Positions 1-7,325 of a stretch of 64,000 nucleotides of DNA are shown in pieces. Position 1 is the stretch's first letter. Every line of letters begins with the position of its first letter. Location: assembly GCA_902779355.1 (NCBI GenBank), contig CACZBF010000013.1:1-64000 (forward strand). The letters are read 5' to 3'. A program made the position numbers and the translations under genes. Source of the stretch: an uncultured Lachnospiraceae bacterium. GTDB taxonomy: Bacteria; Bacillota; Clostridia; Lachnospirales; Lachnospiraceae. Under the pieces are notes generated by a model, which saw only the letters and a program-made list of their open reading frames with translations, was not told where the DNA came from and did no database searches.

Positions 1-20
1 AGCCCGGGTCTTTGTTTTTT
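1..20 (+). terminator. Right half of an upstream gene's terminator (partial)
   Basis: The window opens with a GC-rich half-stem (GCCCGGG) followed by a T-rich tract ending in six T. This looks like the descending arm and U-tract of an intrinsic terminator whose left arm lies outside the window. Inference only. Confidence 0.4.
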
Positions 21-24
21 AGGA

Positions 25-50
25 GAAATCCGGCCGAATGGCCGGATTTC
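25..50. repeat. Perfect 11-bp inverted repeat with GAAT loop
   Basis: GAAATCCGGCC and its exact complement flank a 4-nt loop. There is no T-tract on either strand, so it is not a standard intrinsic terminator. It lies just downstream (minus strand) of the aldo/keto reductase terminator. Role unknown. Confidence 0.6.
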
Positions 51-58
51 ATCCTATG

Positions 59-93
59 AAAAAGACTGCCACACTAATTACTTAGTGCGACAG
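59..93 (-). terminator. Intrinsic terminator of the aldo/keto reductase gene
   Basis: Read on the minus strand, CTGTCGCACTAA and TTAGTGTGGCAG form an imperfect stem around a GTAA loop, directly followed by TCTTTTT. It lies about 50 nt after the reductase stop codon. Confidence 0.75.
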
Positions 94-142
94 CCCCTTC
101 TTTTATCTTGCGTTTAGTGATGGCTGGAAGTATGGAGAACAA

Positions 143-1024
143 TCAGATATTCTCCGGGTTGCTTTTCATTTTTGGAATGCTAAAATCCGGATGTTCCCCG
201 AGACCGGCCGTCTGAGGCATGCAGGTCAACATCCAGAGTTCTTCTTCGGTGAGCTCAAAATCAAATACGTCCAGATTTGCTTTGATATGCTCCGGCGAAC
301 TGGCCTTTGGGATGGGAAGCGTTCCCTTCTGCAGGAGAAAGCGGAGACTGATCTGGGCGGTGGACTTTTGATATTTCTCCGCCAACTCGGAAAGGATCGC
401 ATTTCCTTCCGGTGCCTTGCTATGTCCACGACCAAGGGGACTCCAGGCCATCGGGAGAACCTTGTTTTCCTTACAGAAGGATACAGCGGCATCCTGAGAG
501 TAGCCGGGATGGATCTCGAGCTGATCCACGACGGGTTTTATGGAAGCATGATCCAGGATATTCTTCAGATGGTGGGGAAGGAAGTTGGAAAGACCGAGAT
601 GACGAACCTTTCCTTCCTTCACCAGATCTTCCATTTGTGTCCAGGTTTTTTGGTTCTTTTCTTTCCAGTGATCGGTATTGTCTTCTGTGGCGCGTGGCCA
701 ATGTATCAGATAAAGATCAACATAATCCATCTGAAGACGCTTCAGGGAGCGCTCCAGCGCAGCTCTGGGGTCATCTGCCTCATCAATCCAGAGTTTGGTT
801 TCAATGATAAACTCTTTCCTCGGAATGCCGCTTTCTTTGATGGCCTGTCCGAGATATTTTTCCGTTTCGTATAGGGAGGCCGTATCAAAGAATCGATAGC
901 CGCAATCAATCGCTGCTTTGATCGGCAGAAGATTGTTTCCGAACTCCTCATGATAGGTTCCGAAACCGATCATCGGAAGCGTGCTCTCATCGTTTAACGT
1001 GTAATTTGGCAGGTTTGCGTTCAT
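143..1024 (-). CDS. Aldo/keto reductase
   Basis: A 293-aa NAD(P)H-dependent oxidoreductase of the aldo/keto reductase superfamily (TIM barrel, cytoplasmic). The catalytic tetrad is visible: Asp47 and Tyr52 in FFDTASLY, Lys77 in ETKLW, His108 in LIHWP. The cofactor-side motifs GLSNF and the C-terminal IPKASS, which binds the NADP 2'-phosphate in this family, are also present. The start is placed at MNANLP because AAGGAGG lies six bases upstream of it; a longer reading from MSAQKE begins at 1048 but has no ribosome site. It stands alone with its own promoter and terminator. The physiological substrate cannot be read from the sequence; small aldehydes or ketones are usual. Confidence 0.93.
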   Translation of the reverse strand: MNANLPNYTLNDESTLPMIGFGTYHEEFGNNLLPIKAAIDCGYRFFDTASLYETEKYLGQAIKESGIPRKEFIIETKLWIDEADDPRAALERSLKRLQMDYVDLYLIHWPRATEDNTDHWKEKNQKTWTQMEDLVKEGKVRHLGLSNFLPHHLKNILDHASIKPVVDQLEIHPGYSQDAAVSFCKENKVLPMAWSPLGRGHSKAPEGNAILSELAEKYQKSTAQISLRFLLQKGTLPIPKASSPEHIKANLDVFDFELTEEELWMLTCMPQTAGLGEHPDFSIPKMKSNPENI

Positions 1025-1059
1025 AAGCGCCTCCTTTTGAGCAGACATGTGTTAAGACC

Positions 1060-1088
1060 TTTATACCACAGTAGTGAGGACATTTCAA
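1060..1088 (-). promoter_or_regulatory. Sigma-A promoter of the aldo/keto reductase gene
   Basis: On the minus strand TTGAAA (1083-1088) and TATAAA (1060-1065) are separated by exactly 17 bp, giving a leader of about 30 nt before the AAGGAGG ribosome site. Confidence 0.75.
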
Positions 1089-1203
1089 AAACAAGAAGAA
1101 CTTCTTCCAAAGCATTGTTTATGCTTTTTCGAGTAATTTATTTATAATTTTTCGAGTAGATCGTCAAATTGAAGATCCGCCATTATAGCAGGTTCTTCAC
1201 GAT

Positions 1204-1243
1204 AAAACCCCCTCCATCCGGCATAATCGGATGAGAGGGGGCT
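1204..1243 (-). terminator. Intrinsic terminator of the 90-aa double-glycine-type gene
   Basis: On the minus strand, CCCCCTCTCATCCG pairs with CGGATGGAGGGGG around a short loop and is followed by TTTT. It begins about ten bases after the stop codon at 1254. The stem is long and GC-rich, so a strong terminator is expected. Confidence 0.85.
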
Positions 1244-1253
1244 TTATGTTCAT

Positions 1254-1526
1254 TCATGCTCTTTTCAGATTGCATTCCAAGACATCTCTGTTATCATGTT
1301 CCTGATTGTACGGATCCGGAAGCCAATGTACGGCATACATGTTCCAAAATTTGTCCTGAAAGGTATAACGGTATGCTTCTGTTATGATTCCGATCTGATC
1401 GTAGTACTGAAGAGTTACTTTGTCCCCTACTGCAAATGCGAAGGGCTGTTCGCTGCCACCTTCTGTTCCACCGGTCATTTGTGCCATCATCTCATCAGTA
1501 ATCTCAATGTTTTTGTTATCAGCCAT
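1254..1526 (-). CDS. Small protein with double-glycine-type leader (bacteriocin/RiPP-like precursor candidate)
   Basis: A 90-aa protein that I do not recognise by name. Residues 1-20 end in EITDEMMAQMTGG, which has the form of the leader cleaved by C39-peptidase ABC exporters (acidic-hydrophobic helix ending in GG). A second GG follows at 23-24. The remaining about 70 residues are aromatic and polar, with GDKVTLQYYDQIGIITEAYR resembling a small SH3/KOW-like beta barrel, and one Cys near the C-terminus. GGGAGG precedes the ATG. It has its own promoter, terminator and upstream direct repeats. No exporter, immunity or modification gene is in the window. Alternative: a cytoplasmic small protein in which GG is coincidental. 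Confidence 0.75.
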   Translation of the reverse strand: MADNKNIEITDEMMAQMTGGTEGGSEQPFAFAVGDKVTLQYYDQIGIITEAYRYTFQDKFWNMYAVHWLPDPYNQEHDNRDVLECNLKRA

Positions 1527-1575
1527 TATGTTTTCCTCCCTTGCATAAGTTTCTGTGTTTGTTGTTCTTTGCCTT

Positions 1576-1605
1576 ATGATACGTTGTTGTGATCTGGTCT
1601 GTCAC
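1576..1605 (-). promoter_or_regulatory. Promoter of the 90-aa double-glycine-type gene
   Basis: On the minus strand GTGACA (1600-1605) and TATCAT (1576-1581) are separated by 18 bp; each hexamer matches consensus at five of six positions. The expected transcript start leaves a leader of about 43 nt. Confidence 0.55.
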
Positions 1606-1614
1606 GATTTTTGT

Positions 1615-1644
1615 CTATTCGGTCGTTTTTGATGTCTATCCGGT
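1615..1644 (-). promoter_or_regulatory. Two 9-bp direct repeats, 21 bp apart (LytTR-type operator candidate)
   Basis: On the minus strand ACCGGATAG (1636-1644) and ACCGAATAG (1615-1623) repeat with a period of exactly 21 bp, two helical turns. The surrounding bases are also similar (both are followed by AC and an A-run). They lie 9 bp upstream of the -35 box. LytTR/AgrA-class regulators bind such paired 9-bp sites; these match seven of nine positions of the published degenerate consensus. Binding is inferred. Confidence 0.5.
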
Positions 1645-1692
1645 AATTATGGGTTAATCATTCATGCTACTTTTTTTCGAGTGATGAACGGA

Positions 1693-1721
1693 TTGACGCT
1701 GCATACCTTGAATGGTAATGT
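1693..1721 (+). promoter_or_regulatory. Probable promoter of the M13 peptidase gene
   Basis: TTGACG (1693-1698), a 17-bp spacer and TGG-TAATGT (1716-1721). The -35 is good and the -10 is weak, but it is preceded by a TG extended element. Confidence 0.45.
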
Positions 1722-1759
1722 TTTAGTCAGGGAAACGACGAAGCAGAGGAGGAATCAAA

Positions 1760-3907
1760 ATGAAACGACGGATCAGAACGGGGATATCACTTTTACTGGC
1801 AGGACTTATCACAGTTGTATCCGGATGCGGAAGTAACCAGGGTGTGGGAAGCGCTGTATCCACCGAAACAGAGGCTGCTACTGAGGTTTCTGCGGAGGAA
1901 ACAACGGAAGAGAAAACGACCGGAGACCTTGATCCAAACAGAACCGGAGCCAAATGGATTGATTCCGGCATCTACGGGACTTTTGAAGGCATGGGAGAGA
2001 TTCGGTTGGAGGATGACTTTGCTGCTTACGTGAATCGGGAATGGGCTGAAAATGCGGAAATACCTGATGGTGCATCCAATGCTTCCTCAAGGACCGAATT
2101 GTCAAGAGAAAACGATGAAAAGAAGATGGCGCTTTTGAATGGGGAGACAAAGGATGACCCGGAATTGACGGCCATGCAGACTTTCAATGCACTTCTGATG
2201 GACTGGGATAGCAGAAATGAGCAGGGAATGCAGGAGTTGAAGCCTTATATTGATGATATTCAGGGCATATCGTCCGTTTCCGAACTAACGGAGTATTTTT
2301 CCGATCCGGAGAGGAATTTGCTGGGCAGCGCGATGATCAAATTTTCCATCGCCCCGAATCAGTACGATGCGCTTCATAATCTGATCTATCTGGAAAATCC
2401 GATGACTTTTGCCGGGAGTGATTCTTTTTTTGAAGAAGACAACGAGTACCGGCAGAGTATCGAAGAGCTTGTGACTTATGCACTGGAAAAAACCGGATAC
2501 TCCGAGGAAGAGTCGAAAGCAACCTTTGATTCGGCGATTGCCTTTGAAAAGGGCTTTATGCCTTCTCTCATGTCCTTTTATGAAGAAATGGATGAAAAAG
2601 GCGAAAGCGTGCTGTACAACGTTTATTCAGCAGAAGAGTTGGATCAACTTTTTTCCAACATGCCGGTTCGTGACATTTTCAAGGGGCTTGGCTACCGCGT
2701 TGACGGTCCGTTTAATGTCAATATTGCTGAGATGCTGAAGTACTATAACTCGGTCTACACCGAGGACAATCTCGAGGCAATGAAAAACTGGATCACAGCA
2801 CATACTGCTTATGAAATGATGGCTTATTTTGACCGGGAATCCTACGAGAAGAAAGAAAACGTCATGAACGCCAATGTTGGCGTGGATACCCTGCCCCCTG
2901 ACAGGGAATATGCATTGAATACCATCTATGGATTGATCCCCGGGGAAATTGACAAACTCTTTGCGGAATATTGTTTTAATCAGGAGATCAAGTCTCAGGT
3001 GGCGGAGCTGGTGGATATGATGATGGACTACTATAGGGGGATGTTGCAATCGGAAGACTGGCTGACTGCTGAGACAAGAGACGCTGCAATTGAGAAGCTG
3101 GACACCATGAAGCTTCATATCTGCTATCCGGACGATCTCCCGGATTATTCGTCATTAAAGATCCGGAGTGCATCGGAAGGAGGAAGTGTTTTTGAAGCAG
3201 TGAGAGCGATAAACGCTTTCAATGCAAAATCTTCTAATGAAAGACTTTCCATCGTGAATGACGGTACGCTTTGGGGACCGGATGAACATTACAGCAGTTT
3301 TGGTGCGGCCTACATTTCCTCGGAGAACTCCATCAATATTTATGCCGGTATCTGCGGTGGAGACTATTATGATGCGGATTGGCCCATTGAAAAGAAGCTG
3401 GGCGGTCTTTGTTTTGTGGTAGGACATGAACTGACCCATGCCTTTGATACGGATGGATCGATGTATGATAAGGACGGAAATTATAGAGATTGGTGGACTG
3501 CAGAGGATCGAGAAGCCTTTGATGAAAGAAGGGATAGGCTGGTTCGGTATTACAGCACCCTGGTTCCGGCTCCGCAGATTTCCGATGAGCCCTATGGTGA
3601 GGACGGGGCAAGGTATATCATGGCAGAAGCCATCGCGGATCTCGGTTCCATGAAATGTATCTGCTCTATTGCAGACAGTATGGAGGATTTCGATTATGAA
3701 CTATTCTTCCATCACCTTGGTATGATCCAGAAAAATGCCAGATATGAGAAGGCGGAGATCGCATATATCAGCTCGAATGTGCATCCCGTGGAGTGTTACC
3801 GATGCAATATCCCGATTCAGAATCAACAGCAATTTCTGGACACATTTGGGATCAAGGAAGGTGACGGCATGTATCTGGCACCGGAAGACAGAATCGGTAT
3901 TTGGTAA
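1760..3907 (+). CDS. M13-family zinc metallopeptidase, lipoprotein
   Basis: A 715-aa neprilysin/PepO-like endopeptidase. The N-terminus is a lipoprotein signal peptide ending in the lipobox VSGC (Cys about 23), followed by a Thr/Glu-rich linker, so it is anchored outside the membrane. The zinc site is intact: His556-Glu557-x-x-His560 in GHELTHAFD, and the third ligand Glu623 in AEAIAD with the supporting Asp627. Length fits the family's two-lobed fold that encloses short peptides. GAGGAGGAAT precedes the ATG. The gene is followed after 17 nt by a second lipoprotein, probably co-transcribed. Likely role: turnover of extracellular oligopeptides; exact substrates are unknown. Confidence 0.95.
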   Translation: MKRRIRTGISLLLAGLITVVSGCGSNQGVGSAVSTETEAATEVSAEETTEEKTTGDLDPNRTGAKWIDSGIYGTFEGMGEIRLEDDFAAYVNREWAENAEIPDGASNASSRTELSRENDEKKMALLNGETKDDPELTAMQTFNALLMDWDSRNEQGMQELKPYIDDIQGISSVSELTEYFSDPERNLLGSAMIKFSIAPNQYDALHNLIYLENPMTFAGSDSFFEEDNEYRQSIEELVTYALEKTGYSEEESKATFDSAIAFEKGFMPSLMSFYEEMDEKGESVLYNVYSAEELDQLFSNMPVRDIFKGLGYRVDGPFNVNIAEMLKYYNSVYTEDNLEAMKNWITAHTAYEMMAYFDRESYEKKENVMNANVGVDTLPPDREYALNTIYGLIPGEIDKLFAEYCFNQEIKSQVAELVDMMMDYYRGMLQSEDWLTAETRDAAIEKLDTMKLHICYPDDLPDYSSLKIRSASEGGSVFEAVRAINAFNAKSSNERLSIVNDGTLWGPDEHYSSFGAAYISSENSINIYAGICGGDYYDADWPIEKKLGGLCFVVGHELTHAFDTDGSMYDKDGNYRDWWTAEDREAFDERRDRLVRYYSTLVPAPQISDEPYGEDGARYIMAEAIADLGSMKCICSIADSMEDFDYELFFHHLGMIQKNARYEKAEIAYISSNVHPVECYRCNIPIQNQQQFLDTFGIKEGDGMYLAPEDRIGIW

Positions 3908-3924
3908 AAAGGAGGAAACCGACT

Positions 3925-4440
3925 ATGAAAAAGACACAGATCGTAACAACCATGGCATTTCTGGCAATGGGCGCATTTTTACTGGCAGGCTGTGCCGGAA
4001 AAAAAGCCGAAGAGCCGGAACCCATCGGGATGCCGAATCCCTGGCAGTATGAGGTATCCCCTGAGGATGTACAGAAAATGGTAAATGAATCCTTCACGGT
4101 TCCGGAAGGCGCCGAAAACGTGGTATACGGGATCATGGAATCGGAGAAACTGGCGGAAGTGCAATTTGACCTTGACGGTGTATCCTATTGCGCCAGAATG
4201 GAGCCGGCAAAGGAATTTACGGATATTTCCGGGATGTACTATACCTGGGACGCAGAAGGTGTTGATCAGGTCAATGGGCTGGACGCGCAGGAGCGCCGCT
4301 ATCTTTCCGATGAAGAAGAGGATGCGGACAACATTCTGTTTTATGATGCAGACAAGCAAATGATGTATTCGATCTCTGCAACAACGCCGGATCTTGACGG
4401 ATTTGATCTGGTGGCAGTCGCTGAGACGGTATTTCAGTAA
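3925..4440 (+). CDS. Small lipoprotein of unknown function
   Basis: A 171-aa protein with a clear lipoprotein signal peptide (MKKTQIVTTM... LLAGC, Cys about 23) and an acidic mature part with a Tyr/Trp-containing beta-rich pattern. The start at 3925 is set by GGAGG ten bases upstream; an upstream TTG overlapping the preceding gene is rejected. It follows the M13 peptidase and ends at a strong hairpin terminator, suggesting a two-gene unit. I do not recognise a family. An extracellular partner or unrelated passenger of the peptidase are both possible. Confidence 0.85.
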   Translation: MKKTQIVTTMAFLAMGAFLLAGCAGKKAEEPEPIGMPNPWQYEVSPEDVQKMVNESFTVPEGAENVVYGIMESEKLAEVQFDLDGVSYCARMEPAKEFTDISGMYYTWDAEGVDQVNGLDAQERRYLSDEEEDADNILFYDADKQMMYSISATTPDLDGFDLVAVAETVFQ

Positions 4441-4460
4441 ACGTACACAATCATACAAAA

Positions 4461-4490
4461 AAGGCGGAGCAACTGCTCCGCCTTTCTTCG
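4461..4490. terminator. Bidirectional intrinsic terminator
   Basis: AAGGCGGAGC and GCTCCGCCTT form a perfect stem around a short loop. It is T-rich on the plus side and A-rich on the other, so it can serve both the small lipoprotein gene (plus) and the convergent 74-aa gene (minus). Confidence 0.85.
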
Positions 4491-4491
4491 A

Positions 4492-4716
4492 TTATTTTCC
4501 GATCATCTTTTTGATGGAATCTACAGCACCGCCGACTTTATCTGCCGTCAGTTTTGCCTTTACACCGGTCACTACCTGATCCAATATGCCGTCAGGAATG
4601 TCAATCCCGGATGCGGATTCTATTGCCTTCTCGGGATTCTCCTGAAATGATTTCATAAAATTCGGGTCGTCTTTGATCTTCTTTACGATTTCCTCAATCT
4701 TTGCCTTAATATCCAT
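4492..4716 (-). CDS. Small acidic helical protein, function unknown
   Basis: A 74-aa protein predicted to be almost entirely helical, with no signal peptide. The pattern Fxx(N)PexAIE...GIdIPDGxLDqVVtGVKAKL recalls a group of small Clostridial proteins with a helix-turn-helix hairpin reminiscent of Nif11-type leaders; this is a resemblance, not an identification. The C-terminal part is Gly/Lys-rich (DKVGGAVDSIKKMIGK). The start at 4716 (MDIKAK) is chosen because AAAGGAG lies six bases upstream; the longer reading from 4737 starts before that site. Single gene, convergent with the lipoprotein gene and divergent from the P-type ATPase. Confidence 0.8.
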   Translation of the reverse strand: MDIKAKIEEIVKKIKDDPNFMKSFQENPEKAIESASGIDIPDGILDQVVTGVKAKLTADKVGGAVDSIKKMIGK

Positions 4717-4814
4717 TGTCTGCTCCTTTCTCTGCATCTGTGCGGCATCGTTGTTTTGAGATTATCTTATCATATTTTCATGCACAGTGTATAGGCGCAT
4801 CTTGGATGCAGCAT

Positions 4815-4843
4815 TTGCCAAATCAGACAGAAACGGCTAAAGT
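4815..4843 (+). promoter_or_regulatory. Promoter abutting the P-type ATPase start (leaderless candidate)
   Basis: TTGCCA (4815-4820), 17-bp spacer, TAAAGT (4838-4843), then six bases to the ATG at 4850. Transcription starting at the usual distance would begin at or next to the A of ATG. No ribosome site precedes the ATG. Confidence 0.55.
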
Positions 4844-4849
4844 GATAGT

Positions 4850-7225
4850 ATGACAGCAGAGACACAGGTTCGCGGACTGACCCGGGAAGAGGTTCATCAA
4901 CGCGTACGACTTCATCAGACAAATGAAAATGTCACGGCGGATACACGCAGTGTCAAGCAGATCGTTAAAGAAAACCTTCTGACATACTTTAACCTGATCT
5001 TTGCCATTCTGGCAGTTCTTCTGATCATCACCGGCTCGTTCCGGGATATGACGTTTCTCCCTATTATACTGGCAAACGCGGCAATCGGTATCATACAGGA
5101 GATCCATGCCAAGAAGGTACTTGATAAACTGACGCTCCTTAATGCACCGAGAGTTACGGTGCTGCGGGACGGAAAGCAGCAACAGATCATTTCGGAAAAG
5201 CTTGTGCTGGATGATGTGATCCTGCTTGCCAGCGGCAATCAGGTGCCGGCGGACTGCAGCGTCCTTTCCGGCAAGGCGCAGGCGAACGAATCACTTCTTA
5301 CGGGTGAATCGGACGAGATTGAAAAGAACCCGGGCGATAAGCTGTTTTCAGGGAGCTTTCTGGTCTCCGGCAAATGTTACGCCAAAGTTGAGAAAGTCGG
5401 AAAAAATTCCTATATCAGCAAACTGATGCGGGAAGCCACAAAAGAAAAAAAGGAAGAGCAATCCGAGATGATCCGTGCGATGGACCGGCTCCTTCTGATC
5501 CTCGGTATCATCATTATTCCGATCGGTATCGCGTTGTTTGTCCAAAGCTATCATTATAACCACGCTACGTTCCAGAGCAGTATTTCCAATATGGTAGCGG
5601 CGTTGATCGGTATGATCCCGGAAGGACTCTACCTCCTGACAAGTGTATCTCTTGCGGTCAGCGCCGGACGTCTTGCGGGCAAAAAGGTGCTCGTCCATAA
5701 CATGAAATGTATTGAGACTCTGGCGCGCGTGGATGTCCTCTGTGTCGATAAGACCGGTACGATCACGGAGCCTGTGATGGTGGTGCGGGATGTGATAGCG
5801 CTTTCCGAAAAAGAAGAGGATGAGAGCGCTCTGCAGAATGTTCGCGCAAAGATCAGTGATTTCGTTGCGAATATGACAAAAGACAACGATACGATGAAGG
5901 CGCTGCAAAAGACATTTCGGACACCGACGGGCGTACGCGCGGAGAAAGTCGTCTCTTTTTCTTCTCAGTATAAATACAGCGCCGTAACCTTTCAAAACGG
6001 CAGTTATGTGCTTGGTGCGCCGGAGTTTGTCCTGCGCGATCAGTATGAGACCTATCGGAAACAGATTGAGGAACAGGCATCCAAGGGATACCGTGTTGTG
6101 GTATTTGGAGGTTATCCGAATGATCCGGCTGGAAAGGCACTGACTGCAAAGGTGACACCGGAGGCGCTGATCCTGCTGGAAAATCCCGTACGTGAGGGTG
6201 CGGAAAAAACGTTCCGTTACTTTGCGGAGCAGGGTGTAAAAACAATGGTGATCTCCGGCGATAACCCGATCACGGTTTCGGAAACCGCAAAACGCGCCGG
6301 GATCGAAGGCGCAGAAAAATATGTGGACGCCAGAAGGCTGCGCAACAAGCGCGATATCTATGAAGCAGCGAAAAAATATGTGGTGTTTGGGCGTGTCGTA
6401 CCGGAGCAGAAGAAATTGCTTGTGAAAGCCCTAAAAGCACAGGGCAGAACCGTTGCGATGACGGGAGACGGCGTAAACGATATCTTAGCGCTCCGCGAAG
6501 CGGACTGCAGCGTTGCGATGGCTTCCGGAAGCGAAGCGGCCTCTCAGGTAGCGCAGCTTGTACTGCTTGATTCCGATTTCACGAAAATGCCGGAGGTTGT
6601 GGCTGAGGGCAGACGTGTGGTCAATAACATCCAGCGTTCTGCGGCGCTTTATCTGGTCAAGAATATCTTTTCCCTGCTGCTGGCGGTATTCTCGGTGATC
6701 CTGATGCTCGATTATCCGCTGGAGCCTTCGCAGGTCAGCCTGATCAGCCTTTTTACGATCGGTATCCCGTCGCTCGTGCTGGCATTGGAGCCGAATCATG
6801 AGCGGATCCGCGGGCATTTTATGACGAACGTCCTTTTGAAGGCCCTGCCTGCTGGCCTGACAGACTTTCTGGTCGTCAGCGGTCTGGTCGTTTTCTGCAG
6901 GGAATTTGGTGTCGATACCGAATGTCTCTCTACGTCCGTCACCATTCTGGTCGCGATCGTCGGTTTTATGATTGTCTATATCATCGCAAGACCCATGAAA
7001 CGACATCACTGGATCATGTTGATAGGGTTGATCGCAGGATGGCTTTTCTGCATGCTCTTCATCAGTCATTGGTTTGCGATCACAAGCATCAATACCCAGT
7101 GTGCGATGCTTATGGTGCTCTTTGCCCTTGCGACTGAGCCCCTGATGCGCTATCTGACGAAATTTTTCACTTGGATCCTGGATCGGATCGAGGAAGGGTC
7201 ACACAAGAAGAAAAAAACTTTCTAA
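4850..7225 (+). CDS. P-type cation-transporting ATPase (CtpE-like)
   Basis: A 791-aa membrane ion pump. Visible landmarks in order: TGES actuator motif near residue 145, IPEGL in the M4 helix (a proline kink where transported cations bind), the phosphorylated Asp300 in DKTGTIT, the hinge TGDGVND, and about six C-terminal membrane spans. The MIPEGLYLLTS / CIETLARVD region resembles the CtpE branch, for which calcium uptake has been shown in mycobacteria; Ca2+ specificity here is inference. No heavy-metal CxxC domain or CPC motif, which argues against copper or zinc. Stands alone between the 74-aa gene and phosphofructokinase. It lacks a Shine-Dalgarno site; see the promoter entry. Confidence 0.92.
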   Translation: MTAETQVRGLTREEVHQRVRLHQTNENVTADTRSVKQIVKENLLTYFNLIFAILAVLLIITGSFRDMTFLPIILANAAIGIIQEIHAKKVLDKLTLLNAPRVTVLRDGKQQQIISEKLVLDDVILLASGNQVPADCSVLSGKAQANESLLTGESDEIEKNPGDKLFSGSFLVSGKCYAKVEKVGKNSYISKLMREATKEKKEEQSEMIRAMDRLLLILGIIIIPIGIALFVQSYHYNHATFQSSISNMVAALIGMIPEGLYLLTSVSLAVSAGRLAGKKVLVHNMKCIETLARVDVLCVDKTGTITEPVMVVRDVIALSEKEEDESALQNVRAKISDFVANMTKDNDTMKALQKTFRTPTGVRAEKVVSFSSQYKYSAVTFQNGSYVLGAPEFVLRDQYETYRKQIEEQASKGYRVVVFGGYPNDPAGKALTAKVTPEALILLENPVREGAEKTFRYFAEQGVKTMVISGDNPITVSETAKRAGIEGAEKYVDARRLRNKRDIYEAAKKYVVFGRVVPEQKKLLVKALKAQGRTVAMTGDGVNDILALREADCSVAMASGSEAASQVAQLVLLDSDFTKMPEVVAEGRRVVNNIQRSAALYLVKNIFSLLLAVFSVILMLDYPLEPSQVSLISLFTIGIPSLVLALEPNHERIRGHFMTNVLLKALPAGLTDFLVVSGLVVFCREFGVDTECLSTSVTILVAIVGFMIVYIIARPMKRHHWIMLIGLIAGWLFCMLFISHWFAITSINTQCAMLMVLFALATEPLMRYLTKFFTWILDRIEEGSHKKKKTF

Positions 7226-7241
7226 GAATTCAAAAATTATG

Positions 7242-7247
7242 TATAAT
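7242..7247 (+). promoter_or_regulatory. -10 box of the phosphofructokinase gene
   Basis: A perfect TATAAT 78 bp before the phosphofructokinase ATG. The matching -35 region (about 7219-7224) is poor. The leader ends in the ribosome site GAGAGGGTGAG. Confidence 0.5.
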
Positions 7248-7325
7248 AGTAAAGTGAACGGCTATCATGGATGTTTACGTGAAAACAATGAATCTATGGG
7301 ATATTCAAGAAAGAGAGGGTGAGAA

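Noticed and set aside
25-50. Terminator on the plus strand
   Set aside because: The stem is perfect but no T-run follows on either strand, so it was listed only as a repeat.
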